Source: Limnohabitans sp. 2KL-51
GTDB taxonomy: Bacteria > Pseudomonadota > Gammaproteobacteria > Burkholderiales > Burkholderiaceae_C
Length of the DNA stretch: 64,000 nt
NCBI RefSeq assembly: GCF_003063645.1
Contig: NZ_NESJ01000005.1
Location: 62,001 to 126,000, forward strand
Direction of reading: 5' to 3'
Within the stretch, counting starts at the first letter, position 1. Every line of letters begins with the position of its first letter. Below, one piece after another: positions 23,720 to 32,626 of this stretch. A model generated the notes under the pieces. It saw nothing but the letters and a program-made list of their open reading frames with translations. It did no database searches and had not been told where the DNA came from. The translations under genes and the position numbers were made by a program.

Positions 23720-25228
23720 TCAAAAACGTTCCAATTCCGGGTGCTTGATCGCCCCCGCCCGCACCAGCATGCGGCCATACTCGGCGCAGCGGTTGAGTGT
23801 CGGAATCACCTTGCCGGGGTTGAGCAGTCCTTGTGGGTCGAAGGCGCGCTTGACGGCGAACATCTGTTCGTTTTCTTCAGCGGAAAACTGCACACACATG
23901 CTGTTTACTTTTTCGATGCCAACGCCGTGCTCGCCTGTCACAGTGCCGCCCATGGCCACGCTGGTTTCCAAAATCTCAGCGCCAAACAGCTCACAGCGGC
24001 GCAGCTGGTCGGCGTCATTCGCATCGAACAAAATCAGCGGGTGCAGGTTGCCGTCGCCCGCGTGGAACACGTTCAGGCAGCGCAGCGCGTATTTGGTTTC
24101 CATTTCGGAGATGGCTTGCAGGATGTCGGCCAGGCGCTTGCGCGGGATGGTCGAGTCCATGCACATGTAGTCGGGGCTGATGCGGCCAGACGCCGGAAAG
24201 GCGTTTTTGCGCCCGCTCCAGAATTTCAGGCGTTGGGCTTCGTCTAGGCTGACCGAGATGGCCGTGGCACCGCAGTCGCGCAGCACTTCGCTCATGCGGC
24301 CAATTTCCTCTTCGACCTCTTCTGGCGTGCCGTCGCTCTCACACAGCAAAATCGCCGCTGCGCTCAGGTCGTAGCCTGCGTGCACAAAGTCTTCCACCGC
24401 GATCGTCATGGGTCCGTCCATCATCTCCAGACCGGCCGGGATGATGCCTGCAGCAATGACAGCCGCCACCGCGTCGCCCGCTTTGCGTACGTCGTCAAAG
24501 CTGGCCATGATGCAGCGCGCCAACTGTGGTTTGGGCACCAGCTTGACGGTGACTTCGGTGGTCACCGCCAGCATGCCTTCGCTGCCCACCAGCACGGCCA
24601 TCAAGTCGTAGCCTGAGGTGTCGAGCGCTTCGCTGCCAAACTCGATGGGATCACCCTCGATGGTGAAACCGCGCACCTTAAGGACGTTGTGGACAGTGAG
24701 GCCGTATTTGAGACAGTGCACACCGCCCGAGTTTTCAGCCACGTTGCCGCCAATGGTGCAGGCGATCTGACTGGATGGGTCGGGCGCGTAATACAGGCCG
24801 TAGGGTGCGGCCGCTTCACTGATCGCCAGGTTGCGTACACCGCACTGCACCACGGCTGTGCGACTCACAGGGTCCACGCGTTTGATCTGGTTGAAACGCG
24901 CCATCGACAGCGTCACGCCCATGCGGTGCGGCATCGCTCCACCCGATAGGCCCGTGCCTGCGCCGCGTGCCACCACCGGCACCGCTAAGGCGTGGCAGAC
25001 CTTGAGCACGGCCTGGACCTGCGCCTCGGTTTCGGGAAGGGCCACCACCAAGGGGCGCTCACGGTAGGCAGTCAGGCCGTCGCACTCATAGGGCGTGGTG
25101 TCTTCGGGGGTGTACAAAATCGCGTCGGTGGGCAGCACCCGACCTAACGCCTGCACCACAGCGCGTTGGCGCTGGGCACGTTCGGTGGCGGTCAATTGCT
25201 GTGTTTCGGCAGGGGTGTGGGCGCTCAT
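23720..25228 (-). CDS. FAD-linked oxidase, glycolate/D-lactate oxidase GlcD-like subunit
   Basis: A 502-residue FAD_binding_4 / FAD-oxidase_C protein. The FAD-binding part has TPYECDGLTAYRERPLVVALPETEAQVQAVLKVCHALAVPVVARGAGTGLSGGAMP and GTIGGNVAENSGGVHCLKYGLTVHNVLKV (as CTIGGNVAENSGG). The C-terminal half carries CMDSTIPRKRLADILQ, NVFHAGDGNLHPLILFD and GGTVTGEHGVGIEKVNSM. It oxidises a 2-hydroxy acid. Usual partners GlcE and GlcF are not adjacent, so it may be a stand-alone D-lactate or hydroxyglutarate dehydrogenase-like enzyme; no symbol given. Confidence 0.9.
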   Translation of the reverse strand: MSAHTPAETQQLTATERAQRQRAVVQALGRVLPTDAILYTPEDTTPYECDGLTAYRERPLVVALPETEAQVQAVLKVCHALAVPVVARGAGTGLSGGAMPHRMGVTLSMARFNQIKRVDPVSRTAVVQCGVRNLAISEAAAPYGLYYAPDPSSQIACTIGGNVAENSGGVHCLKYGLTVHNVLKVRGFTIEGDPIEFGSEALDTSGYDLMAVLVGSEGMLAVTTEVTVKLVPKPQLARCIMASFDDVRKAGDAVAAVIAAGIIPAGLEMMDGPMTIAVEDFVHAGYDLSAAAILLCESDGTPEEVEEEIGRMSEVLRDCGATAISVSLDEAQRLKFWSGRKNAFPASGRISPDYMCMDSTIPRKRLADILQAISEMETKYALRCLNVFHAGDGNLHPLILFDANDADQLRRCELFGAEILETSVAMGGTVTGEHGVGIEKVNSMCVQFSAEENEQMFAVKRAFDPQGLLNPGKVIPTLNRCAEYGRMLVRAGAIKHPELERF

Positions 25229-25313
25229 GGCATGCAAAACCTTGAAAGAGGACCTCCACTGTACGCCCTAGCCCGGCACAGGGGGTTGAAGAATCTTTGA
25301 CAGTCTTGTGAAA

Positions 25314-26201
25314 TCAGGCCAGCGCTTTTTTTAGCCAGTCGGCAAAGGTGGCGCATTCCCATCGCTCCATGGTGCCGGTGCGCCAGCACAGGTAGTGGGC
25401 GTGGGGACTGGGGACGCTGCGCTCGAACAAGCGCACCAGCTGGCCGCTATCGAGCCAAGGCGCGCCCAGCTTGGTGCGGATCAGACCGATGCCCAGGCCT
25501 TGGGCGGCGGCGTCGCACACCAGGCCAATGTCGTTGAACGACGAGCCGTCGATCGGCTCAGGCCAGTCGAGGTCGTGCGCTGCGAACCAGGTGCGCCAAG
25601 GCTCCAGGGGGCTGCGCAGCAGGGGCTGTCCCAGCAGGTCTTCAGCGCTGGTAAAAGGACCGTTTACACGAATCCAGGCAGGTGAGGCCAATGGCGTCAC
25701 GTCGTCCTTGGCCAGACACACGTGTTCCATGTCCGAATAGCGGCCTGTACCAAAACGCACCGTCAGGTCGGCGTCCTCGGCCACCACGTCAAGCAGGGGA
25801 ATGCTCACCTGCAGGGTGATGTCGATTTCGGGGTAGGCGTCCAGAAAGTGTTTCAGGCGTGGCATGAGCACCGAGCGCGCAAAGGTGGGCGTGACCGCCA
25901 GCCGCAGCTTGCGGCGACCGGGCATGTTGCTGGCGCTGGGAAAGCGCTGCAGAGCCACTAGGCCCTCGCGAACATGGGCCAGGTATTCGTTGCCTTCGGT
26001 GGTGAGTGAAAAGTCGGCCCGGCCAAAAAGTTTGGTGCCAATGATTTGTTCCAGCTGCTTGACACGGTGGCTCACTGCGCTGGGCGTTACGCACAACTCT
26101 TCGGCCGACTGGGTCACGCTGCGCAATCGGGCCAACGCCTCAAAGGTCAGCAGGCATTGGATGGGCGGAATGCGTGATGCGTTCGTGGCAGACATGGTCA
26201 A
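25314..26201 (-). CDS. LysR family transcriptional regulator (GcvA-like)
   Basis: A 295-residue LysR protein. The N-terminal HTH is IQCLLTFEALARLRSVTQSAEELCVTPSAVSHRVKQLEQIIGTKLFGRADFSLTTEGNEYL (about residues 13-75), followed by a substrate-binding domain with RKLRLAVTPTFARSVLMPRLKHFLDAYPEIDITLQVS and EDADLTVRFGTGRYSDMEHVCL, as in GcvA-type members. Target genes are unclear; it is co-directional with purU and glcD-like. Its 5' leader region contains the 3 x 42 bp tandem repeat. Confidence 0.92.
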   Translation of the reverse strand: MTMSATNASRIPPIQCLLTFEALARLRSVTQSAEELCVTPSAVSHRVKQLEQIIGTKLFGRADFSLTTEGNEYLAHVREGLVALQRFPSASNMPGRRKLRLAVTPTFARSVLMPRLKHFLDAYPEIDITLQVSIPLLDVVAEDADLTVRFGTGRYSDMEHVCLAKDDVTPLASPAWIRVNGPFTSAEDLLGQPLLRSPLEPWRTWFAAHDLDWPEPIDGSSFNDIGLVCDAAAQGLGIGLIRTKLGAPWLDSGQLVRLFERSVPSPHAHYLCWRTGTMERWECATFADWLKKALA

Positions 26202-26233
26202 TCAGTTGGGGGTGGCGTTGAAAATCAATCTCA

Positions 26234-26359
26234 AACTTAATCGGTTGGGGACAGAGCTGAAGATCTGTCCCGCAAAACTTAATCGGTTGAGGACAGAGCT
26301 AAAGATCTGTCCCGCAAAACTTAATCGGTTGAGGACAGAGCTGAAGATCTGTCCCGCAA
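26234..26359. repeat. Three tandem 42-bp repeats with internal hairpins
   Basis: Units begin at 26234, 26276 and 26318. Each reads AACTTAATCGGTTGRGGACA then GAGCTRAAGATCTGTCCCGC then AA and can fold GGACAGA-N8-TCTGTCC. Copies differ at only two positions. There are no spacers, so this is not a CRISPR. It fills the gap between the purU stop and the LysR start. Confidence 0.9.
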
Positions 26360-26365
26360 AAATAT

Positions 26366-27214
26366 TCATTTAAAAATCACGGTCTTGTGGCCATTAATCA
26401 GCACGCGGTGCTCGCTGTGCCACTTCACGGCGCGGGCCAGCACTTGGCTTTCGGTGTCGCGGCCTTGGGCCGTCAGGTCTTCCACGGTTTTGCTGTGGTC
26501 AACCCGGGCCACATCTTGCTCGATGATCGGGCCTTCGTCCAGGTCGGCTGTCACGTAGTGGGCGGTGGCGCCGATCAGTTTCACGCCCCGGTCGTGCGCT
26601 TGGTAGTAGGGTTTGGCCCCTTTGAAACTGGGTAAAAACGAGTGGTGAATGTTGATGGCCCGTCCGGCCAATTTGCGGCACAGGTCGTCAGAGAGGATCT
26701 GCATGTAGCGCGCCAACACCACCAGCTCGGCCCCCTCGGCCTGGATGATTTCGTACTGCTTGGCTTCGGTCTGCGCCTTGTTGTCCTTGGTCACCGGGAT
26801 GTGGTGGAACGGTACGTTGTAGCTGGCGGCCAGTTGGTAGAACTCGCGGTGGTTGCTCACGATGGCGCGGATGTCGAGCGGCAGCAGGCCACTCTTCCAG
26901 CGGAACAGCAAGTCGTTCAGGCAGTGGCCTTCCTTGCTGACCATGATCACGGTGCGCATGGGTTGGGCGGTGGCGTGCAGGTCCCACTTCATGTCAAAGG
27001 TCTGGGCAAATGCGGCCCACTGAGCGTTCAGTGCCGTGCCGTCTGCTTGAATACAGGCGAATTGCACCCGCATGAAAAACAGACCCGTGTCGCGGTCGTT
27101 GTACTGGGCTGCTTCTTCGATGTTGCCCCCGCGCTCCAGCAAAAAACCCGACACGGCATGCACGATGCCGGTGCGGTCGGGGCAGGAGAGGGTCAGGGTG
27201 TAGGTGGTGGTCAT
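26366..27214 (-). CDS. purU: Formyltetrahydrofolate deformylase
   Basis: A 282-residue protein with an N-terminal ACT domain (TLSCPDRTGIVHAVSGFLLERGGNIEEAAQYNDRDTGLFFMRVQF, residues about 7-52) and a formyltransferase-type hydrolase domain. That domain has VIMVSKEGHCLNDLLFRWKSGLL, the catalytic block AINIHHSFLPSFKGAKPYYQAHDRGVKLIGATAHYVTADLDEGPIIEQD and HSKTVEDLTAQGRDTESQVLARAVKWHSEHRV. It hydrolyses 10-formyl-THF to formate and THF. It begins divergently from the aminotransferase gene. Confidence 0.96.
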   Translation of the reverse strand: MTTTYTLTLSCPDRTGIVHAVSGFLLERGGNIEEAAQYNDRDTGLFFMRVQFACIQADGTALNAQWAAFAQTFDMKWDLHATAQPMRTVIMVSKEGHCLNDLLFRWKSGLLPLDIRAIVSNHREFYQLAASYNVPFHHIPVTKDNKAQTEAKQYEIIQAEGAELVVLARYMQILSDDLCRKLAGRAINIHHSFLPSFKGAKPYYQAHDRGVKLIGATAHYVTADLDEGPIIEQDVARVDHSKTVEDLTAQGRDTESQVLARAVKWHSEHRVLINGHKTVIFK

Positions 27215-27297
27215 GTGGTGGAATGTTTCCGAAAATCGCTCGCGTCAGTCGAGTGGCTTGAGATGTGACTATTGTAAAGAGCGCCTTTGAAGGGGCC

Positions 27298-27335
27298 GGG
27301 GGGGGTGTCGCTGTCCGGCTCTGGACAGCCCCCCC
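27298..27335. other. GC-rich hairpin between purU and the aminotransferase gene
   Basis: A G-run (27298-27305) pairs with a C-run (27329-27335) and CTGTCC (27311-27316) with GGACAG (27323-27328), with TGTCG bulged. It lies in the 200-bp divergent gap. Role unknown; no other structure was recognised there. Confidence 0.5.
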
Positions 27336-27414
27336 GCTGCTGGCTCTATCGCTGCGGCTTTGGCAGGCGTAAACTGTCACGCTTGTTTGTTGCAATAAAT
27401 CAGGAGCATTTGCC

Positions 27415-28749
27415 TTGGCCCACACCGACCTGAACATGGACAACCAGTGGTTGCCCTTCACGCCCAACCGCTCTTTCAAACAAGACCCACGCGTGTTTGT
27501 GGGTGCCGAGGGCATGCACTTCACCACGCACGATGGTAAAAAAATCATCGACGGCATCTCCAGCCTCTGGTGCGTAGGCGCGGGACACAACCGCCGCCCT
27601 ATCAATGAGGCCATCAAAAAGCAGCTCGATACCCTGGACTACGCCACGGCGTTTCAGGCCAGCAACGACAAGGCTTTCAAGGCGGCGCAGATGATTGCCG
27701 ACATGGCCCCCGGCGACCTGAACAAGGTGTTGTTTTGCAACTCTGGCTCTGAGGCTGCCGACACCGCCTTGAAAGTGGCGATGGCCTATCACCGCGCCCG
27801 GGGCGAAGGCCACCGCAATGTCTTCATTGGCCGCGAAAAGGGTTACCACGGCGTCAACTTTGGTGGCATGAGCGTGGGCGGCCTGCCCGCCAACCGCAAG
27901 GTGTATGGTGCGCAGCTGTTGCCCCGCGTGGACCACATGCGTTTTATTCACGACCCGGTGAACCACGCCTACATTCACCACGAGGAACCCGTCTGGGCCG
28001 AAGATCCGCTGCTGGAGCTGGAAAACCGCATCCTGGTGCTGCACGACCCGAGCAACGTGGCGGCCGTGATCGTGGAGCCGATTGCGGGCAGCGCGGGCTG
28101 GTACATCCCGCCGCAGGGCTATGTGAAGCGCCTGCGCGAGATTTGCGACAAGCATGGCATCTTGCTGATTTTTGACGAGGTCATCACCGGTTTTGGCCGC
28201 TTGGGTGTGAATTTTGGCGCCGATTACTACGGTGTGGTGCCGGATATGCTGAACTTCGCCAAGGCAGTGACCAACGGCGTGATCCCGCTGGGCGGCGTGA
28301 TCTGCCGCGACTTCATCTATGACGCGATGATGAACGCCAACGCGCCAGACCACGCCATCGAGTTCTTCCACGGTTACACCTATTCCGGCCACCCCGTGGC
28401 CTGTGCGGCGGCCATTGCCACCCTGGATTTGATGAAGGAAGAAAACCTGTTTGCCCGCGCGGGCCAACAAGGCAAGAAGCTGGGCGACGCGATGCACAGC
28501 GCCATGAAGGGCTTGCCCAATGTGATCGGCATCCGCACCTTGGGATTGGCCGGGGCCGTTGATTTGGCCAGCATCGCGGGCTCGCCTGGCAAGAGGGCTT
28601 ACAACATCTTCATGGACTGCTTCCACCACTGTGTGTGGGTGCGTCCGGCAGGCGAAAACATCGTCATTTGCCCGCCATACATTGTGGAAGACGCGCACAT
28701 CGACCAGATCGTGCAGACGGTCGCCGACAGCATCCGCCGTCACGCCTGA
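27415..28749 (+). CDS. Omega-amino acid:pyruvate aminotransferase (class III, beta-alanine type)
   Basis: A 444-residue PLP enzyme. The start is a TTG at 27415, chosen because AGGAG lies 9 nt upstream and the family N-terminus (NMDNQWLPFTPNRSFKQDPRVF) needs it or the ATG seven codons later. Motifs: GIDGISSLWCVGAGHNR, LFCNSGSEAADTALKVAMAYHRARGEGHRNVFIGREKGYHG, VIVEPIAGSAGWYIPPQGYVKRLREICDKHGILLIFDEVITGFGRLG, PLP lysine in LNFAKAVTNGVIPLGGV, and HGYTYSGHPVACAAAIATLD. It transfers the amino group of beta-alanine or similar omega-amino acids to pyruvate. The AbrB-type permease gene follows directly. Confidence 0.92.
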   Translation: MAHTDLNMDNQWLPFTPNRSFKQDPRVFVGAEGMHFTTHDGKKIIDGISSLWCVGAGHNRRPINEAIKKQLDTLDYATAFQASNDKAFKAAQMIADMAPGDLNKVLFCNSGSEAADTALKVAMAYHRARGEGHRNVFIGREKGYHGVNFGGMSVGGLPANRKVYGAQLLPRVDHMRFIHDPVNHAYIHHEEPVWAEDPLLELENRILVLHDPSNVAAVIVEPIAGSAGWYIPPQGYVKRLREICDKHGILLIFDEVITGFGRLGVNFGADYYGVVPDMLNFAKAVTNGVIPLGGVICRDFIYDAMMNANAPDHAIEFFHGYTYSGHPVACAAAIATLDLMKEENLFARAGQQGKKLGDAMHSAMKGLPNVIGIRTLGLAGAVDLASIAGSPGKRAYNIFMDCFHHCVWVRPAGENIVICPPYIVEDAHIDQIVQTVADSIRRHA

Positions 28750-28780
28750 TGCCTTGGGGTATCGGTGCCGGGGTGCCCGC

Positions 28781-29857
28781 TTGAAGTTCTGGCAGCGTAC
28801 CCTGGGCACTTTGGCCGCCGCTTGGCTTGCGGCTGAATTGTGCGTCTGGCTGGGCACGCCCATTCCCTGGATGCTGGGGCCCTTGCTGATCACGGCGCTG
28901 GCGTCCATGGCCGGCGCCCCGACTCACAGCGAGAACCTTTTGCGCAACGGGGGTCAGTGGGTGATTGGGGCCGCGCTTGGCTTGTATTTCACGCCCCAGG
29001 TCAGCGCCTTGGTGCTGGCCCAGTGGTGGGCTATTGTGTTGGCCGTGGTGTGGGCGCTGGCGCTGGGGGCCTTTTTTGGCCTGTGGTTGCAGCGCCAGCA
29101 TGGCACTGAGTTGTCGCACTTATCGCCCCGCGCCCTGTTTGCCACCACGTATTTTTCCGGATCGATTGGCGGCGCGTCCGAGATGACGCTGTTGGCTGAA
29201 CGCTATGGGGCGCGCACCGATCTGGTGGCGGCAGCGCACAGCATGCGCCTGGTGATGGTGGTGATCGCCGTGCCTTTTGGCATGCAGTGGGCACAACACC
29301 AGTGGGGTTTGACGGTGGATGCCTCTTTGTTGCCCGGTCCGCGTCTGGCGCAATGGCCGGGTTTGCTCTGGTTGGGCTTGGTGACGGCCGCCGGCGGCTG
29401 GGTGATGCTGAAGTTGGGCCGCACCAACCCTTGGTTCATGGGTTCGCTACTGACTTCAATGGCAGTGACCTTGGCGGGCTGGGAATGGTCGGCTGTCCCC
29501 AACGCGCTGACCAACGCTGCGCAGTTGGTCATCGGCGTAAGCTTGGGCATCCGGTTTCGGCGCGAATTCGTCAAAACAGCCCCCCGCTGGCTGGCCTCGG
29601 TGGCCTGGGGCTCGGTTTGGATGATGGGCGCTTCCGTGCTGTTTGGCATGGCCTTGGCATGGGGTACGGGCTTGCATCCGGCCATGCTGGTCTTGGGAAC
29701 AGCGCCCGGAGGCATCACCGAAATGGCCATTACGGCCAAGGTGCTGCAACTGGGTGTGCCGGTGGTCACGGCTTTTCAGGTGTGCCGTTTGGTGGCTGTG
29801 TTGTTGATTGTGGGGCCGCTGTTTGCCTGGCTGTCACGCCGGCTGGCCAAGGCTTGA
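28781..29857 (+). CDS. AbrB family integral membrane protein (putative permease)
   Basis: A 358-residue protein of the AbrB/PF05145 membrane family with about ten hydrophobic segments in two repeats. Each repeat has a G-x-x-P/W-rich block: GTPIPWMLGPLLITALASMAGA then NPWFMGSLLTSMAVTLAGW, and RNGGQWVIGAALGLYFTP then NAAQLVIGVSLGIRFRREF. The pattern SPRALFATTYFSGSIGGASEMTLLAERYGARTDLVAAAHSMRLVMVV recurs as ATAPGGITEMAITAKVLQLGVPVVTAFQVCRLVAV. The family is sometimes called a putative ammonia monooxygenase, without support. The start is uncertain: TTG 28781 precedes the first membrane helix; TTG 28754 is in frame. Close spacing suggests co-transcription with the aminotransferase. Confidence 0.8.
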   Translation: MKFWQRTLGTLAAAWLAAELCVWLGTPIPWMLGPLLITALASMAGAPTHSENLLRNGGQWVIGAALGLYFTPQVSALVLAQWWAIVLAVVWALALGAFFGLWLQRQHGTELSHLSPRALFATTYFSGSIGGASEMTLLAERYGARTDLVAAAHSMRLVMVVIAVPFGMQWAQHQWGLTVDASLLPGPRLAQWPGLLWLGLVTAAGGWVMLKLGRTNPWFMGSLLTSMAVTLAGWEWSAVPNALTNAAQLVIGVSLGIRFRREFVKTAPRWLASVAWGSVWMMGASVLFGMALAWGTGLHPAMLVLGTAPGGITEMAITAKVLQLGVPVVTAFQVCRLVAVLLIVGPLFAWLSRRLAKA

Positions 29858-29864
29858 GCGTTGC

Positions 29865-30146
29865 TCAGTGCACCAATACGGGGTGCTGGGCCAAGCCTGT
29901 GTAGCCTTCAAGCGTGTCTTCCACTTCTTCCTGGGTAGGCGTGTGCTGTTGCCAGGCCTGAATTTGCTGCTGGAACATCTCGGCCCAAGATCCGTCCAGA
30001 TAAACTTCTTTGCCCGAGCGTTTGTCCACGATTTCAAAACCATGGCGCTCTAGCTGGGGCTGGCTGCTGGTGGCGGATGTTTCAACCGGCGCATTGGCCA
30101 GCATGTGCATCACGGCAAAGGTTTCGGATTCGTACAACAGGTTCAT
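29865..30146 (-). CDS. DUF3567 domain protein
   Basis: A 93-residue protein, MNLLYESETFAVMHMLAN, with GGGAGAA ahead of the ATG at 30146. It matches the small Burkholderiales-specific DUF3567 family: an N-terminal LLYxSexFAVxxx strand, GFEIVDKRSGKEVYLDGSWAEMFQQQIQAW, then PTQEEVEDTLEGYTGLAQHPVLVH. The function is unknown; conservation across Burkholderiales suggests a housekeeping role. It converges on the permease gene. Confidence 0.85.
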   Translation of the reverse strand: MNLLYESETFAVMHMLANAPVETSATSSQPQLERHGFEIVDKRSGKEVYLDGSWAEMFQQQIQAWQQHTPTQEEVEDTLEGYTGLAQHPVLVH

Positions 30147-30246
30147 GGGTTCATTCTCCCTCAACTTGTGCCTTGCAAGTGGGTGCATGTGTAACAACTT
30201 CAAATAGGTGTGGTTTTTGGTGCGCGCTGGGCCACAAGGGGTGGGG

Positions 30247-31620
30247 TTATGGCGTGAGGGGTAATGCGCTCAAGACTTGGCGTCCTGTCAGTTGAAGGTC
30301 GATGAAACTGCCACTGACTTGCGTGATGCGGATGCGAGCGGGCAGCCAATCGTGTGCGGCCGATACCCAGAACTCGACTTGCGCATCAAAGCGGTTGCGC
30401 GGCTGACACACCCATTTGACCGCTTGCAGGCTTTGGCCGTCTATTTGAAGCGTTTCCAGTTTTTCCAGCGTCAAAAGCCAGGGCAAGGCGTCGCGCACGG
30501 TGACCGTCTGGATTTGCAAGCGGGTGCCGGGCGTCATCTGTTGACCTGACTGCGCCATGGCGGCGGCCAACTGCACATACAGGCTGACCTGGTCTTGCGC
30601 ACCGGCTTGCAAGGGCGCCTTGGGGGCGTTGCTGCTGAACACGATGCGCTCGTTCGGGCGATCAAAGTGGGCCGCCCGTTCGCTGCGCCAGCTGTCAGAA
30701 AAGCGGGTCGGGGCCAAGCCGGTGGCGTTGATCTGGCCTACGCTGCGCCAGTGCCTTGACCCCAGTAAAAAGGCTTTGACCGTCAGGCTCATGGCGTAGG
30801 CGCTGTCGTTGTGCTGCCAACGCAGCTCGCCTGAGGCTTGGTAAGTGATGCCTTTTTCCTGGCCACTGAGGCGGTAGCTCAGCAAGGCTGGGGAGGGCAG
30901 CGAGCCCAAGGCCATCTCGGGCAAGGCCATGGTGGCGTTGGCGATGCGCTCGGGGTGGGGTTCGGCGGACTTGGCGGCGGCTTCGATGGCTGCGACGCTC
31001 GGGATAGGACTTTGAATAGGTTCAGGCACCTCAGACTTGGCGGTGCTCGGGGTCTGCGTGCCAGGGGTCACAGCAAGGGCCTTGTCCGCGTTGGGGTCTG
31101 TAGTGGTGTCGGTCTGGGTGACAGGGAGCTGCGCTGGCACTGGGTCTGGGGTGGCCAGGGTGGCGACTTTGTCCAGCTCTTTATTCAGCTCTTTAGCCAA
31201 CGCCTGTTCTGGCACGGGCGGGTCCGCGGGTGGAGAGGTGTTGTCTTCTGGCGTCGTGCTGGGGTCCGCTGCAGTTTTCTGTGTGTCTGGCTTGGGTGTG
31301 GGCGCAGGTTTTGGCGCGGGTTTGGGTTTGGGTTTTTCAACCAAGGCCACGCGCGTGCGGGCTTCAGGTGTTTGGCTGGGGTCCGAAGCCGCAGTGGCAC
31401 CCGCTGGGGCTGGGATGGTTCGGGTCTGCATGGGGCCCGTGCGCAGCGTATGGGGTTTGCTCAGTTGCCAGTCCAGTGTGCCCGCCAGGCTCAGCAGCAC
31501 CACCAGGTGCAGCGCCAACACCAGCGCTCCCCAGCACAGCAAGCTGCGTGTGCTTGGCCGCTCTGACCGCTGTGCGTCGGGCAGCGGCGGCTGGGGGTGA
31601 GTGGGCTGCACCGGGTTCAT
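30247..31620 (-). CDS. DUF3108 domain protein with proline-rich N-terminus
   Basis: A 457-residue protein. One membrane segment (LLCWGALVLALHLVVLLSLAGTL, about residues 28-50) is followed by about 170 residues rich in Pro, Lys, Thr and Asp, resembling TonB-type spacers (KPKPKPAPKPAPTPKPDTQ). The C-terminal DUF3108 part has LSYRLSGQEKGITYQASGELRWQHNDSAYAMSLTVKAFLLGSRHWRSVGQINATGLAPTRFSDSW. It is probably anchored in the inner membrane with a periplasmic lipid- or lipocalin-like domain; function unknown. Confidence 0.85.
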   Translation of the reverse strand: MNPVQPTHPQPPLPDAQRSERPSTRSLLCWGALVLALHLVVLLSLAGTLDWQLSKPHTLRTGPMQTRTIPAPAGATAASDPSQTPEARTRVALVEKPKPKPAPKPAPTPKPDTQKTAADPSTTPEDNTSPPADPPVPEQALAKELNKELDKVATLATPDPVPAQLPVTQTDTTTDPNADKALAVTPGTQTPSTAKSEVPEPIQSPIPSVAAIEAAAKSAEPHPERIANATMALPEMALGSLPSPALLSYRLSGQEKGITYQASGELRWQHNDSAYAMSLTVKAFLLGSRHWRSVGQINATGLAPTRFSDSWRSERAAHFDRPNERIVFSSNAPKAPLQAGAQDQVSLYVQLAAAMAQSGQQMTPGTRLQIQTVTVRDALPWLLTLEKLETLQIDGQSLQAVKWVCQPRNRFDAQVEFWVSAAHDWLPARIRITQVSGSFIDLQLTGRQVLSALPLTP

Positions 31621-31685
31621 GGGTTCACACGGCGTGGGTCAAAGGTGTGGGCATGAGGAGGCCTTGAATGCGCAGGGTGCTGCAC

Positions 31686-32513
31686 TCAGGCGGCGCGCCA
31701 ACCCAGGTCGGCCGACAGTTGATGCGCAAATGCACGCAGCGGCTGAGCCACGGGGCCGTGCCAGTCGGCGTCGAAGGTGGCCGACGACCCCAGCGACACC
31801 ACGCCCAAGGCCAAGTGCCCGTCTGCATCGAACACGGGCGCACACAGGCCTGAAATGCCCGGCAACAGCACATTGACCACTCGGCCCAGGCCTTGCGCCC
31901 GGGTCTCGCTCAGCATGGCTTGGACTTGTGCAGGGGTTGACGGCAAATCGCTGCGGCCCAGCTTGCGGGCCAGGGCCAGCTCGGCTTCGATCATGGGCTG
32001 GGCCTTGTCGGCTGCGCCGCCGTGGCCGATGAAGGCCGCAAAACACCGACCTGTGGCCGACGACAGAAGCGGCATCACATCGCCCAGGCGCAAGCTGACG
32101 GGCATGGCCAAAGGGGTTTCTTGCCAATGCACCAGGGTCGGCCCCCGGTTGCCCCAGACGGCCAGTGCCAAGGTGTGACCGGTTTGGTCCATCAAGGTAG
32201 GCAAGCGCTCGCGCGCCAGTTTGACCGCGTCCAGCCGGGACAATGTGGCCAGGCCCAATCGCAAAGTGGCGGGGCCGAGTTCATAGCGGGTGTTGCCATC
32301 CTGCACCACCAAGTTCAGGCGCTGAAAGCTCACCAGGTAGCGGTGGGCCTTGGCTGCACTCATGCCCGCCGCACTGGCCAGGTCGCGCAGCATCAAGGGG
32401 CCCGGGGCTTGGGCCAGTACGTCCAACAAGGCAAAACCCACCTCCACCGACTGGATGCCCGCGCGTTCTTTGTCCCCGTCCGGGGTCGTGTCCAAGGTGC
32501 TTTCGATGGCCAT
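31686..32513 (-). CDS. IclR family transcriptional regulator
   Basis: A 275-residue protein with the IclR winged helix SVEVGFALLDVLAQAPGPLMLRDLASAAGMSAAKAHRYLVSFQRLNLVVQDGNTRYELGPATLRLG (about residues 23-90) and the effector domain with GNRGPTLVHWQET, LSSATGRCFAAF and GRVVNVLLPGISGLCAPVFDADGHLALGVVSLG. It is divergent from the FAA-hydrolase gene, and a TTTA-based dyad lies between them, so local control is likely. Confidence 0.93.
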   Translation of the reverse strand: MAIESTLDTTPDGDKERAGIQSVEVGFALLDVLAQAPGPLMLRDLASAAGMSAAKAHRYLVSFQRLNLVVQDGNTRYELGPATLRLGLATLSRLDAVKLARERLPTLMDQTGHTLALAVWGNRGPTLVHWQETPLAMPVSLRLGDVMPLLSSATGRCFAAFIGHGGAADKAQPMIEAELALARKLGRSDLPSTPAQVQAMLSETRAQGLGRVVNVLLPGISGLCAPVFDADGHLALGVVSLGSSATFDADWHGPVAQPLRAFAHQLSADLGWRAA

Positions 32514-32532
32514 ATGCTCTAGAATCTGGTTT

Positions 32533-32546
32533 CGTTTAGTTAAACG
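32533..32546. promoter_or_regulatory. Putative IclR-family operator
   Basis: CGTTTA-GT-TAAACG dyad with a further TTTAAC half-site at 32550-32555, in the 113-bp gap between the divergent iclR-type and FAA-hydrolase genes. Confidence 0.55.
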
Positions 32547-32626
32547 AGTTTAACAATGCGTAATTTAATACGTGATTCAGTCATGGTGAACTTGGCTTTG
32601 AATGACGGAACAAACAGGTAAAAATC

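Noticed and set aside
26234..26359. Repeat array as a CRISPR
   Set aside because: The three 42-bp units are directly adjacent with no variable spacers, and no cas gene is in the window.
28559..28780. A longer N-terminus for the AbrB-type permease
   Set aside because: It would overlap the aminotransferase gene for nearly 200 bp in another frame and encodes an Arg/Thr/Ser-rich segment without family similarity.
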